A stretch of 64,000 bases of DNA from Gnetum montanum (taxonomy: Eukaryota; Streptophyta; Gnetopsida; Gnetales; Gnetaceae), in assembly GCA_015680685.1 (NCBI GenBank), contig MNCI01002855.1, positions 1 to 64,000 on the forward strand, in the 5' to 3' direction. Shown in pieces: positions 1-12,085 of the stretch; the stretch's first letter is position 1; the number at the start of each line of letters is the position of its first letter. The translations under genes and the position numbers were made by a program. The notes below the pieces were generated by a model. That model had not been told where the DNA came from and made no database searches. It worked only from the letters and a program-made list of their open reading frames with translations.

Positions 1-287
1 AACGCACTAGGAAAGCAGGAAATGAAAGCAATAAATGAAACCATGGGTTCAGGTTACAAGCTGCTCGAATAAAGAGCCGTTCACTCTAGGACTCCTACTG
101 CGGGCACATGGGGAAAAATTCTAACTCTGGAGTGATCAATCTGCCAGAGCTTCGCTACACTAGCCAGGATTGGGAAATGAAGGGAGTGCCGCCTCTTATT
201 TATAGATATGGCGGCGGGACGCGATATCGCGTACGCGATATTGCATGGGATGCGATATCGCGGCCTAGTGTAAGTCGCGTCTCATCA
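1..287 (-). mobile_element. Partial LTR, family 1 (cut by window edge)
   Basis: The segment ends in CTCATCA at 281-287 and carries the same landmarks as the fuller LTR copies at 5447, 58550 and 62243: the phrase around 'cgaataaagagccgttcact', the promoter-like 'cttatttatag' at about 195-206, and the cluster of GATATCGCG palindromes at 217-262. In the + orientated copy at 62243 these landmarks lie near the 5' end, so this copy is on the - strand. Its other end lies beyond the window. The palindromes are nearly intact, which suggests a fairly young copy. The flank after the LTR is GCAAG; without the left end no target duplication can be tested. Confidence 0.8.
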
Positions 288-2667
288 GCAAGCATCTTGG
301 CCAAACTCAACTTTGGCCCTTTATTAGAGTTTACTCCATAGGAGGTCTAGGAGTAGTTGTAGGCTTCACCATTATGACTTGTCTTATCCACCAACAATGA
401 ATGGTTTTTGGGGAGAAACCTACCTATTCTAGCGTAATTAACAAGAGGATGCAATAGTTAAGATAGAGGGAATATCTATCTCTTATGTTGTTGAAGCCAT
501 AGTTGTTTCATTAGGGATTCTATGCATTGGAATGAAAAACACTAAAATTTCCACTTATATTAACATAGAAATGAGGAAATCCATGGCTATAAACAACCTA
601 TCGTGAGGTAGAGAAAGAGTATAATTCCATAACACTTGTAGAAAACATATAATTTAAGATAGGGATTTATCATATCTTTTTCATAGTGCACTTTAGTCAT
701 ATCTCATTCTATGTAGCTCGTGGGTGTGCAATCATTAGTAGGAATTATTTGGCTAACCCAGCTTATCTCATCTTCCTTGAATTAAGCAAAGGTTATAAGA
801 GATTGCTTTTGGAAAAATACCATGCTTTTCCCTTATCTTATTGAAAAGTTGTGTAAGTAATCAAGGATTGTAGGGTACACTAATGAGATTGTTAAGTAGA
901 TTCAAAATACCTCCTATTAAGATATGATTATATAGATGTTATCCATGAAGAATCCAATAGGAGATGCCACCACCTCTAAACATCAAGGCTACAACAACAA
1001 GCAATACTATAATAGTAACAACATCAACACCAACAACCACAATTCCAATAATAGGAATCCTAAATGCTACGGATCACACAATATGTTGCATTACTACTTG
1101 TGCACCTACAATAGACCTTAGGATGTATCATGTAATAATTAGCCACTTGTTGAAATTCTTGGAAGCTGTGAGCTAGGATACATGGGACCTAACAAAAACA
1201 TTTCATGTTGCATAGGATAAGCCCAAAGTTCTAATGGACCTCAAAACTAGACAAATTTTATTACCAATGATAACATATGACTAAACAACATAGATCTCTA
1301 GGAATGCTAAAACATTCCATGTCACATTTAACTTTAATGAAGGGATAACCATCATGGTCATGTCCCATGAAAGATAATAAGGAGTTATGAAGCTATTAAT
1401 AGATGACATCACTGAGGCCCTAAATGATTCTACAACACCTATTATAGATTTCACAACTAAAAAAGACATTTATGTATGTGTAGGGGCAGAAGTAGAAGAG
1501 AAATTAAGCATTTGATGGATTGTTATGCACCTAGGTAAACAATTTAGAACATCTTAGATATCCCTAAAGATGTATACTATTCATTCTAATCTTAAAAAAT
1601 GAGAAGCTAGTATTGTTTGAAGCCTAGCTACACTATATCAAGTTGAAGATTCAAAGGCTACAAAATAAAATCATCCAACTCTATGTCAAAATAAATAACC
1701 TCATATGGTTTGTTACTCCCAATCTACTTGGTTAGTTCCATGATGATGAGATCAACCATTTAATAGCCAAGTAATATCTATTGGAGATGGAAAGAAAAAA
1801 GGGCAACATGGAATCCCTCTATTACTTATGAAAGATCACAAATACTACAAAAGATCATCACTATCTTGGAGGAATAAAACATGGCCTAGCTATGGAAAGC
1901 TAAAAATTGACTCAAGTGACAAAAGAAAATGAGTAAGAAGAATCAAGCTTGAGCTATGTTTAAGAATAATTTGTTAAAAAGACTTTGATGTTAAGACGTT
2001 AGCAAAGGATAATCACAACCTCTCCATGACAGAAGTTCAAGTAATTTCACAATGGTTTACAATTGAGATCGGGACATGGGATAGTATATTTACAAGATAG
2101 AAAATGTTCAATAAATATTATAAATATTAGGTTTACCTCCAAAAAAATTCATGAGAAAGAAATCAAGATGGATAAGGAGAAATTTAAAATCACATTGTAG
2201 CTAATAGCTTATAGCGCTTTGAGAAGCATCCTTAATAGGATTAATGGTATGAGTTGATCCAAAATTGAAATGAAGGATTCGGAAATCGAGGAAATGATGA
2301 ATTATATGTAATTGGCCAACCATTAGGATGCCAAACTTGTTATGCTCATAGTAGACCTAGAAAAGAAGTAGAAAAATAAGCTACCACCATGTTCCCACTT
2401 TTCAAATGTGAGAGCTAACTCCATAGCCAAACAAATGTAAAGTTGGAGGTTCTTTAAGCCTAGTACACATGACAAAGAGATACAAAGAACCTTGCTTGGT
2501 ATGTCCAAGGTAATAAAAATTTCATAATCTACATGCTAGAAGCTTTTTGATCCCAATACATAAGATAAAGAGATGTTATATAGAACTTGACAAAAGTAAA
2601 TGACTAACAACCAAGAGCTCAAGGAATGGATATGGGCATTCAAGATTGAGCACATCACTTTCATCAC
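288..2667. other. Decayed repeat sequence, no intact gene
   Basis: No coding region survives. The stretch 936-1120 encodes an Asn/Tyr-rich piece and 1320-1620 gives a short open stretch with scattered stops; neither matches a family I can name. Stops are frequent TAG and TAA codons, as in the neighbouring retroelement remnants. The sequence is probably internal retrotransposon DNA, judged only from style and position between LTRs. Confidence 0.35.
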
Positions 2668-3507
2668 TAATGAGCAGCAAGTAATCCCTAGACCCAACCA
2701 TACAAATCACTAACATTCACTAAGTGATCTGATTGAATTCCATAGACTTCAACTCTCTATGCACACTAGATCTAGGTAGTGAATTTCAAGGGCGTGATCG
2801 TTATCTTCCCAATTCCACTTGTGAGGTTCATGGGTATGGTTCAATGTAATTGAGGCACATGATTATATATCTTTTATGCTTTTCATTAAATTTGCCTAAG
2901 TATAGAAAATAAGGTAATTAAATATTTAATTAATATAAGAACTAATTAATTCCTTGACTAATCCTAATATAAGTATTCATTCCCATCCATCGTACACATC
3001 CTAAACATGTTACCATGCTACTAACTTACAAAGCATAAATGCTACTGGGATTACCAAGTGTTAACATATGCTCAAGATGGTTGTACTTATGTGCATTAAT
3101 TACTTACTATTAATTTATTAATTAAATACATGAACATAAATTGCATAAGTAATAAATGCATTAAGGAAATATTAAGCTAAGTCCAAGTATGGCAAGGTTC
3201 ATCAAGAAAGCTTATCTTTATTGCCGTTTACACTTGGGTGTCTAGGTACATTAGTTCTCAAATAAAGATCCATACACTTCTCAACTTCTATTGCAGGCAG
3301 TTAGAAAATATTCTAACTCTTAAATAAAAAACTACAAGAGTTCACCTAAGCTATGAATGAACCAATGCCATAAATGTGATGGTGCATTTATATAGGCAAA
3401 ACTAGACATTATGTCGATGCATCAAACCATGCATCGACAGGTACGCATCGATGGGATCATGTCAACACAAAAAACATCAACACAATTCAATCAATCATCA
3501 CTCATCA
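2668..3507 (-). mobile_element. LTR, family 2 copy 1 (3' LTR, minus orientation)
   Basis: Starts TAATGAG (a mutated TGATGAG) and ends CTCATCA. It shares with family 1 the run 'aaccatacaaatcac', 'cgtacacatcctaaacatg', 'ctgggattaccaag' and 'aataaagatccatacac', but where family 1 has GATATCGCG palindromes it has a TCGATGCATC cluster at about 3413-3455. Directly to the right lies 'tacccccatgac', which read on the - strand is a purine-rich ATGGGGGTA tract, the expected polypurine tract just before a 3' LTR. The same tract borders the LTR copies at 4334 and 17198. This fixes orientation and LTR boundary. Confidence 0.75.
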
Positions 3508-4333
3508 TACCCCCATGACTAAATGAAAACTCATCCTAGAGTGAACAAAAGGAGGAACAAGTTCTTTACAAAATTTTAGAAAGGTATGGGATTATTAATT
3601 GACTGACTGACACACATACTAACTCAAACTGACAATAAGTGCCCAAGTGTATGGATTTACAATTTTTACAAAAATTGATGTTCATGATAACAAAATTGAA
3701 CACCATTACAAAAATTCATAGCAAAACCTCTCTGGTGGCTTGGAGACAAAGAGAAAATCAAATGATCCTAGGTGGTGAAGGTTCCTAAGGTGCAGAAGGA
3801 CCTTTTCCTGTTTCTGGTGCATGTAGCTATTGTGGCTAAGGCTATGGTTGTGGTTGTTCGGCTGCAACTATGATTGTTGATGGAAGACAAAAAGCAAGCA
3901 ATAATGCTTTCATCTTCTCCTCCTTACTTTGGTGATCGTACACAGTCCATGTAGCATCACTAATGTGGGCCAATATAGGAACATTCCATGGACAAGGCAT
4001 TATAGGAAATAACTCCTTCACATTGACAAACCAAGAAATGAATTTTTTGCACTCGATATCAAATGCCCTTATAGCATTTTGTAGCTCCTAGTAGTCACTC
4101 ATTCTACGAGCTAAGTTCTTAGTTGTTGACCATTAATCAATGAAGCATTTTCTAAGAACATCGAGTTCAACATTGGTGGTTTCTAGCTTCTACTTTGTCT
4201 CCTTATGATGCTTGAACTCGGCCTCATACAATAGGTACAAGCTAGCCACTAGCTTTTCTAGTTCTGACCTTTGCCTCTCGATAGTCAGCATTGTCAAGTT
4301 TGCGTAATGGAGGTTGGTGAGCTTTATGTACTT
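3508..4333 (-). pseudogene. Retroelement coiled-coil ORF, C-terminal part (copy 1)
   Basis: Read on the - strand from 4333 towards about 3730, this gives a lightly interrupted reading frame closely matching that at about 16380-16940 on the + strand. Shared stretches include FKHHKET, TTKNLA, NAIRAFDIE, NVKELFP and SKEEKM. The N-terminal half is rich in Lys, Glu and Leu, consistent with coiled coil; the C-terminal end is Gln/Pro-rich. Several stops sit at former Gln codons, and they differ from those in the other copy, so both descend from one once-functional frame. The coding part is followed by an untranslated stretch and the purine tract at 3508-3520. I do not recognise the protein family; it lacks visible reverse transcriptase, protease or integrase motifs. 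Confidence 0.6.
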
Positions 4334-5203
4334 TGATAAGTGGAAAGGAACCCCTATGTCCAACCATATGAATCACAAGTGTTGATGCGTGATTCAGTAG
4401 AATTTCACAAACCTTAAGTTCCTAAGTACACAATTTCCAAGATGTGAAATCTAATCATGACAATCGTTGTCTTCTCAACTACAGTTGTGGAGATTAATTA
4501 TATGGTTAAGTGTAATTGAGGCACATGATTTTTATTATTTTATATTTTATTTATCTATCATTAACAATAGGTTGAAACTTAATTCATAAATTAGTTTAAC
4601 TAATCTAATGGCTAAGTAATAACTAATTATCTTAACATAAGTATCCAGTCCCACTTTTCGTGCACATCTTGAACACGTATAACATTACTGGCTTACCAAA
4701 CATTAAGAATTGTTGGAATTACCATGAGTCATATGCATGCTCAAAGTGGTTGTACTTATGTGCTTAATTAATTTCTATTTAATCAAACTAGCTTACTTTT
4801 GTTTAATTACTTGGAAGCATTAAAGGAAGTTGCATAAAACATTAAATGCATGAATAGAATATTTAAGCTAGCTAAGGCGCTATAAGGTTTGATCAAAAAG
4901 CTCATATTTTTTGCTACACACATCGTCATGATCAAGTACAATAGTGCTCAAATAAAGATCCATACGCTCAATGACTCCTGCTATGGGCACTTTGGAAAAT
5001 ATTCTCACTCTAGAGAAAAGAAATTGCAAAAGCTTTGCTATGCTATGAAAAAAACTATATAGAAATTGTGTTTCCAAGTGTTATATTTATAGGCCAGCAC
5101 ACATCCCACGATATTGAATATTTGACATTGCATCTTGGAACCCAATATTGTGTACCCAATATCAAAGCTTTGATATCAGAGACAAGAAAAATATCATTCA
5201 TCA
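4334..5203 (-). mobile_element. LTR, family 2 copy 2
   Basis: Begins TGATAAG with 'tggaaaggaacccctatgtc' (compare 'tggcgaggtacccctacac' in family 1) and ends ATTCATCA at 5203, followed by the same 'tacccccatgactaaatgaaaac' seen after the LTR at 2668-3507. It therefore is the 3' LTR of a second - strand element of the same family, sitting inside or beside the first. The promoter-like 'atatttataggccag' is at about 5083-5097. Confidence 0.7.
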
Positions 5204-5446
5204 TACCCCCATGACTAAATGAAAACTTATCCTCGAGTGAACAAGAGGAGGAACAAGTTCCTTACAAAATATTAGGAAGGTATGGGATTATTGACTGACA
5301 TGCAAACTAACTCAATTGAAATGAACAAACTCTAAGTGTCCAAGTATATGAATTTACAATCTTTTACAAATTGGGTGTTCATGATAGTAGAATGGAACAC
5401 CTTGGACAAAACTGACATCCAACTCCTCAAGAAGCTGAAGAGCGAG
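5204..5446 (-). mobile_element. 3' untranslated internal sequence of family 2 element
   Basis: The purine tract and the following roughly 200 bases match 3508-3720 almost base for base ('gtgaacaagaggaggaacaagttcc', 'tatgggattattgactgac', 'gtgttcatgatag'). The match stops where the solo LTR at 5447 is inserted. Confidence 0.6.
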
Positions 5447-6248
5447 TGATGAGTGGCGAGGTACCCCTACACTCAACCATACGCATACAAGCGTTACACA
5501 CACGATTTGGTCAAACTCTGCAGACGGACTAGTTGTGGCATCTAGACAATTAGCCTTAGGCCGCAGTTCATTGTCTTCCCATCTGGACTAGTGTTAACTT
5601 TGTCACGTATGGTTTAGTCCAGAATGAGGTGTATGATGTGTTCTATGCTAATGCTACTCCTGAAGGCAATGGAAGATAATATTAACTAAGCTAAGCTAAG
5701 AGAGAAGGGTGAGAGAGAATCTAAGCTAGCCTAAGTGCGATGAGCATCCATTCCTCGATCATCTGTACACATCTTGGACTTCGTGCACGACTACCACTGG
5801 GATTACCAAGCACAGATCCTAGGTACGCTACTGGGTTACCAAGTAGTCACACTTAAATGCTCGTAATCAAGTCGTACTCATTCTGCGTTTAATAGAAGTT
5901 TAGGGTAAGAAGGTATTAACTAAGAAAGCATTAAATAACAATTAAATAAATAATTAAGCTAAGTGAATGCTGCAATGATGAAGTAATCTCGATCTTATTT
6001 CTGGTCATGTGCATGTCCAAGTACGTCACACTCGAATAAGGATGTCGTACAATTACAATCACCACACTGCAGGCATACACTGGGAGGAAAAAGAGTTGAG
6101 AGGAAAAATGAAACTAAAATCAAAACTAACTCTAAAACTACTAATGAAGAACTGCCTATCGGAACTATCTACCTCTTATTTATAAATGAGGAGATGGGCT
6201 GCGATATCGTGTATGCAATATTGCGGTTGACTAAACGGTGACTCATCA
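5447..6248 (-). mobile_element. Solo LTR, family 1, with target duplication
   Basis: Bounded by perfect inverted ends TGATGAG (5447-5453) and CTCATCA (6242-6248). The five bases before it (5442-5446) and after it (6249-6253) are both GCGAG, a perfect 5-bp target-site duplication as made by Ty3/Gypsy integrases. No internal domain is present, so this is a solo LTR left by recombination between two LTRs. The 5' palindrome is partly decayed by CpG changes. The bases 6254-6489 to the right hold no feature I recognise. Confidence 0.9.
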
Positions 6249-6489
6249 GCGAGGAAGAAGATCCCATGATCATGAAAGGTCCTCATTGCATGACACTGTT
6301 GTGCCTTCCTTGGTGAAGACATTCATGCTTCCAATTCACACTTCCCACTACAATCACAACAAAATTGTGGATTAGTGTGCAATGTGTAACATATAGCTTT
6401 TAAGTACATTGTCTCATCGATGGCTATGCTTGGCTAGGTTGTGATGATGGTGAATTGATTCCTTTAATAGTGTTAGCATGAAGACTAAA

Positions 6490-8480
6490 AAATAGGGTGA
6501 AATGGATAAGCTATCCATTATTAATTTCTAAAAAGTCCAAATGTAATGAAATGCTTGAAGAGGGTTAAAGAATTCACAATAATAAAAAGAGGATTTCATG
6601 AAAAAACATTGTGAAGATGCGCACAATTGGATGTCATTGATGGGGCATGCAAAAGAATTGGATTGTGATGATGTCTAAGGATAAAGAACTTAACTAACCC
6701 AACAAAAAGATATGTAAGTGGGTCCTCCCCAAAGCAAGCACATGCCCTTTATTGCCATTGCATAGCTTCAAATTGAGGAGTCTTTGGGCCCCATGGATGA
6801 TTAATGGTTTTGGAAAGTTAAGTATAAAAACTCGAAAGAAACTACCTAAGAATTTTGACACATCAAACTAGGACATTGAATAAGAACATGAAATTGGTAG
6901 TGAGTTGAGACATGGAAAGCACAGATGGATGAGAGAGAGTGTGGAATGGAGTTCCCGATTAAGGTCACAAGAAGTCCCTCGTGAATTTTGTGGTTAAATG
7001 ACCTAATAAAATCCATATTTAGTCTAGACCAAAATCAACCACATTTAGTGATGTCACATCACCCCCCTAAGACACAAGAGTGTTTCCATAAAACAACCAC
7101 CATTCCTTAATAAAGAAGAAGAATAGAGAAGTAGGGAGTGAGAAAGGGCCTTAGTTAGAGAGGAACTTTAAGCATGGGTAACATGTCTTTCTCATCCCAT
7201 AACTAGTGCTTGTAGCCCATTTATTTTGTCTAAGGGATGTGCTCTGAATTCCCATCATTTTTTTGAATGAGAACCACATCATGCAAAGACTTATTCAACT
7301 TCTTGGCATTGGTAAATGTAGAATAGTAAGAAATTCATGAAAACACACATGCACCCAAGTAAGTAGAAAGGCACAAAGAGTACCGAGTTCCATTGAAGTC
7401 ACACCCTATTCGAACCTTTGAATCCTTTCCAAGTCCAGAAACTACCAAGGTCACAAGTTCATTTAAAGTTTTAGTAATGAAAAAGGGACCTCACACATCT
7501 AAAGCAAGGAAAACCATAGAGTTTGTGGATGGGTGGATGTTATGGACTCACTTCCTATTTTATGAAAAGGAAACCATGTCCTAGTTATCAATAACAAAAT
7601 TCAAAGCTAGAATCTAGACACCAACAATCAAATAACTGAATAGCACATGCCCACATCAAACAAACCACATTGTACCCAATTGGTAATAAGGCATGTTGTT
7701 ATTATTATTATTAAAACACATGAAGAAAATCACATCCAAATAAAGGAAAATATACAAGAAATTATAAATTATTAAAGAAAAATAAAACATACTAACGATG
7801 TTGTAAAACAAAAATCTTGAAAATTTAATAATGTAAAAACAAAAAGGTGTAAGATAAAGAATTTGTAAAACAAAAAGTTGTAAAAATAACAAGGTGTAAA
7901 ACAAAAACATGTAACACAAAAAGATAAAAAATAGAGGAGTCGCTTATATAGTTAGCATGGATGGACATCTCCCCCACAAGTAAGTTGAAAGGAGGAGATC
8001 CAAAAAATTGAACATGGTTGTCCATCTGATGAGGTGTTTGTTGCACTAGCTTACTTAGGCTCTTGAAAATATTTGACCTGTTGTATGTTGACCAGCTACT
8101 TCTTGTCTGGGCTCTCAGGTTTGTACATCATCATGGCCCTGGAAGGGAAAATTTTGTAAATTATATAAGGTCCTTTCCACAACATTTGGAACTTAGTTAG
8201 TTGAGGTACATATGTGGGGTTCTAGTAGAGGACCTTATCTCTTGATTGAAATTTGACTTTCCTAATTTTAAGGTCATGGCACTTTTTGTTGAATGCCTTG
8301 TGCAACTCATTAGATGATAGGGCTACCAATTAGTTTTCATTTAGCAAGTTGAGATTCATTAATCTTTCTTTTTTGTGCTAGACTTAAGTTAAGGTCAAGG
8401 TCATAGGCTGTTGAAAGTATACAAAGCTTAGATTGAATAGGAAGTGTTAGTACGTTTTCAACTTGGTCATATCTTGAACT
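6490..8480 (-). mobile_element. Left arm of a large inverted repeat: Athila-like post-integrase region
   Basis: Read on the - strand this stretch parallels 11690-13618 on the + strand over its whole length. Matches include the end of integrase (8150-8470), the segment coding NLLVGEMSIH at about 7970-8010 (NLVVGEMAIH in the other arm), the AT-rich 'tgttttacacc'-type spacer, and the run near 6590-6790 with 'gggccccatggatgattaatgg'. Neither arm keeps an intact frame. At about 8480 the similarity stops and + strand reverse transcriptase sequence begins, so two elements of opposite orientation are joined there. Confidence 0.7.
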
Positions 8481-8509
8481 CACAAGGATTGATCCTAGGA
8501 TATGTCAGC

Positions 8510-11500
8510 ATCGTATGTACACTGATCCAGCCATGAAGCCAAAGAGGCAGTCACAGCAATGGTTGAACCCCAAATTGAAGCAAATCATCAAAGAGAAAAA
8601 TCAAAAAACTCCTCAAGGTGGGGTTTATCTATCCCATTGTGAATAGTGAGTGGGTTAGTCCACTTGTGATTATGCCAAAGAAAGGTGACAAATGGCAAGT
8701 CTGCATTGACTTCTAACTATTGAATATTGTATCATTTAAAGATCATTTTCCATTACCATTTGTGGGTCAAATGTTAGACACTATATCTAGGCTTTTCTAT
8801 TATAGTTTTTTAGATGGCTATAATGGCTATAACCAAATCTAGATCACATCAAAAGATCAAGCCAAAACAACATTCACAAGTCCCTTAGGGACTTTTGCAT
8901 ATCAAAAGATGCCTTTTGGTCTATGTAATGCTCCTACAACATTCCAACATTTGGTCCTAAGCATTTTTCAACAACAAATTGGTTGTAGGATGGAAGGCTT
9001 CATGGATGACTTCTCCACCGATGCCACTACATTTGAGCAAGCCTTGGACCACCTTAAGCAAGTGCTTAAAAGGTGTGTAGAGATAAATCTTTAACTCAAT
9101 TGGCAAAAAAACCATCTAATGGTTCAGAAGGGCATTGTGCTAGGGCATATAATTTCTCAAGCAAGGATTGAGGTGGATCCTAAAAAGATAAGGAGCATCC
9201 AAGGAATAACTCACCAACCAAAAATCATTAAAAATGTTTGGTCATTCCTTGGACACACTAGCTACTACTAGCAATTTATAGATAATTTCTCTAAGATTGT
9301 AAAATCATTGGTCAAGCTTACAAAGCAAGATGTTCCATTCATCTGGACCAAGGAATGTGAAAATGCATTCTAGAGCCTTAAACAAAAACTCATAGAGACT
9401 CTAATTCTACAAGCACCTAACTAGTCCAGACTATTTCATATCATGAAAAATGCATCAAATTATGCCTTAGGAGCCATGCTTACATAGTGGACCAACAAGA
9501 AATGTCCACATTACATCCACTACACAAGTCAAAGCATTGTGGGTGCATAGTCAAATTACACCACAATGGAGAAAGAGAAAATGGCAGTGGTGTATGCTCT
9601 AAAAACGTTTAGGCACTATGTGCTTAGATACAAAGTGTTTATGTACACTAACCATAGTGTCATTCGCTTCCTCATGAACAAACCAACTGTGAGCCTCTGT
9701 GTCATACAATGGCTAGTGATCTTGCAAGAGTTTGATCTTACAACAGTAGATCAAAAGGAGACTAAGAATGTGGTCATTGATCACTTGTCTTAGTTATGAT
9801 GGGATAACAAAGAGGAGGAGAGCTCACTCTATGACTAATTTCCTAATGAACTCCTCTTTCATGGTGCAATAAATGAACAAGTGCCCATAGAACCAAAATG
9901 GTATGATGGCATCCTCACCTATCTTCTCACTGAGCAAATGCCATAAGATCTAGACCATAGGAAGAGACAATGGTTTCTTCATAAGGCCAAACACTTCATG
10001 GAAATCAATGAACACCTTTACAAGGTGTGTGCCAATGGCCTAGTTCTTTGGTGTGTATCTGATGCTAATCAACTACGCATTCTCTAAGATGCCTAAGAGG
10101 GTCCTTATGGGGGCCAATATGTTGGGAGCTATAGGGCCATGAAAATCCTAATGGCAAGGTATTATTGGCCAACCATCTTCATGGACATCCATCAATTTGT
10201 TTGTAACTGTGAACGTTTTCAACGAGATGGTGGGATGACCATTCAAATGGAGAGACCTTAACAGTGGATTCAACCACTAGAACCCTTTGACATATGGGGC
10301 ATCGACTTCATGGGTTCCATCATGTCCATGTCAAATGAAAAGACATATACAATCGTTGTCATTGATTACTACACAAAATGGGTAGAAGCAATAGCCATCA
10401 TCAACTATACATCATCTACTACTGTGCAACTTGACAAAAAAATGTTGTAAACAAGTTTGGGATGCCACATGCACTAATTTATAACAATGGAACCCATTTC
10501 ATAGTGATGAATCATTAGTTGGCTAGAATATCATTGATGCTATGTCACATCTGTAATAGTGTTGATGCTATATCGCATTTGTTTCACAAAAAAGCCAATT
10601 TTTGGTTAGCTAAGATATTGAAGCTTTAATATTGGAGCCCCAATATCACATATCCGATATCAAATCACATGCTATGTTATCAAATATCCAATATCATGGG
10701 ATGTGTGCTAGCCTATAAATATAACACTTAGGTGCACAGCTTGGGAGTTAGTTAGTCAATAGAGTAGTTGAACTCTTGTAGTTTTATTCCATAGTCTTAA
10801 AGAATAATCAATGGGTGCCCACAGTGTGGATCTGAGTCAGTTGTATGATGTCTTATTTGAGTGGCAGTGTACTTGGACACATTCCATGAACGAAAATAAG
10901 ATCGAGATTGATTCTTATTCATTGCAACACTTTGACTTAGATTAGATTTACTTTCCATGCAATTTACTTTTCATTTACTTAGTTAATATTTATATTTCCA
11001 TGCATATTAATGAATTGATAGAATGAGCATGACTAGTTTCAAGTGTAAACATGTATGCTTGGTAACCCTAGCAGTGTTATGGTTTGGTTCTCCCAGTAGC
11101 ATAGCGCTTGGTAATCCCAGTAGTGGATATGTGTGTTCAAGACATGTACGACAAGCTAGGAATGGACACTCATTGCTCATAGGCTAGTTTAGACCTTACT
11201 TTCCATTTTTAATTAGTTAAATAATTATTTTCTTTATTATCATCAGAAGTAGCATAAGGCTGAAACAACGTCAATTATCATATGCCTCACTTTGGACTAA
11301 ACCATATGTGACAAAGCTACCACTAGTCCAAGTGGGAGGATTGTGAATTGCAATTAAGACATAGTGATTTAGATGCCACAATTAGTCCCATCTATGAAAT
11401 TTGACCAAATCATGTGTGAACGCTTGTGATTTATATGGTTGGACGTAGGGGTACCTCGCCACTCATCACAAAGGCATCACTTTTTGCAAGCTTATGCAAC

Positions 11501-12085
11501 ACTTAGGGGTTCAACATAAATTAACAACACCCTACCACCCACAAGCCAACGATCAAGCTGAAGTTACCAATAGCAAGATCACGAAGATCTTAACAAGAAC
11601 TGTTAGCAAATATAGGAGATATTAGAGCATAAAACTCAACGATGCCCTTTGGGCCTACCGCTCAACATGGAAACTCCCTATAGGCTACTCTCCCTATGAG
11701 CTAGTGTATGGGAAACTACCAACACTTCCTATTTAATCTAAGCTTCATACACTTTCAAGAACATGTGACCTAGATCTTGACCTAACTCTAGCACAAAGAG
11801 AATGATTGATCAACCTTAACGTGCTAGATGAAAATCAATTAGTGGTTCTATCTTGGAATGAAGTGCACAAGGCATTCAACAAAAAGTGTCATGACCTTAG
11901 AATATAAAAAGTAAAATTTCAACTAGAAGATAAGGTTCTCTACTGGAACCCCACACACATACCTCAATGAACTAAATTCCAGACATTATGGGAAGGGCCT
12001 TACACCATTTACAAAACCTTTCCTTTTGGGGCGATGTTGATCTACAAACTTGAGAGCCCGAACAAAAAATAGCTAGTCAACACAC
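8510..12085 (+). pseudogene. Ty3/Gypsy (Athila/Tat-like) pol remnant: RT-RNase H-integrase
   Basis: Conceptual translation with many stops shows, in order, reverse transcriptase (about 8590-9100: WVSPLVIMPKKG, FPLPF, KMPFGLCNAPTTFQ and the catalytic FMDDFS), RNase H (about 9420-9790: YALGAML, EKEKMAVVYALKTFRHYV) and integrase (about 9960-10500 resuming at 11469). The integrase shows a Cys pair of the zinc-binding region, GIDFMG with the first catalytic Asp, TPYHPQAN and YELVYGKLPTLP. The second catalytic Asp is Asn in NNGTHF. The RT-RH-IN order and the MDDFS form fit the Athila/Tat branch of Ty3/Gypsy. The frame is split by a solo LTR at 10505-11468. The element has no clear 5' LTR, gag or protease; its left end is the junction at about 8480. 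Confidence 0.85.
10505..11468 (+). mobile_element. Solo LTR, family 1/2 type, nested in integrase
   Basis: Starts TGATGA and ends CTCATCA. The flanks are CATAG (10500-10504) and CAAAG (11469-11473), a 5-bp target duplication with one change. Removing the insertion and one flank restores the integrase frame across the site (THF then GIT), which supports the boundaries and shows that the LTR landed in an already present element. It is longer than the others (964 bp) and its 5' palindrome region is strongly degraded. The promoter-like 'cctataaatataac' is at about 10712-10725. Confidence 0.85.

Noticed and set aside
217-262. CpG-rich GATATCGCG cluster as a CRISPR array or restriction-type island
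   Set aside because: The surrounding sequence is a plant LTR and the palindromes recur only in that LTR family.
7696-7712. Short TTA/ATT run
   Set aside because: Only five or six units in AT-rich DNA; not worth calling as a microsatellite.
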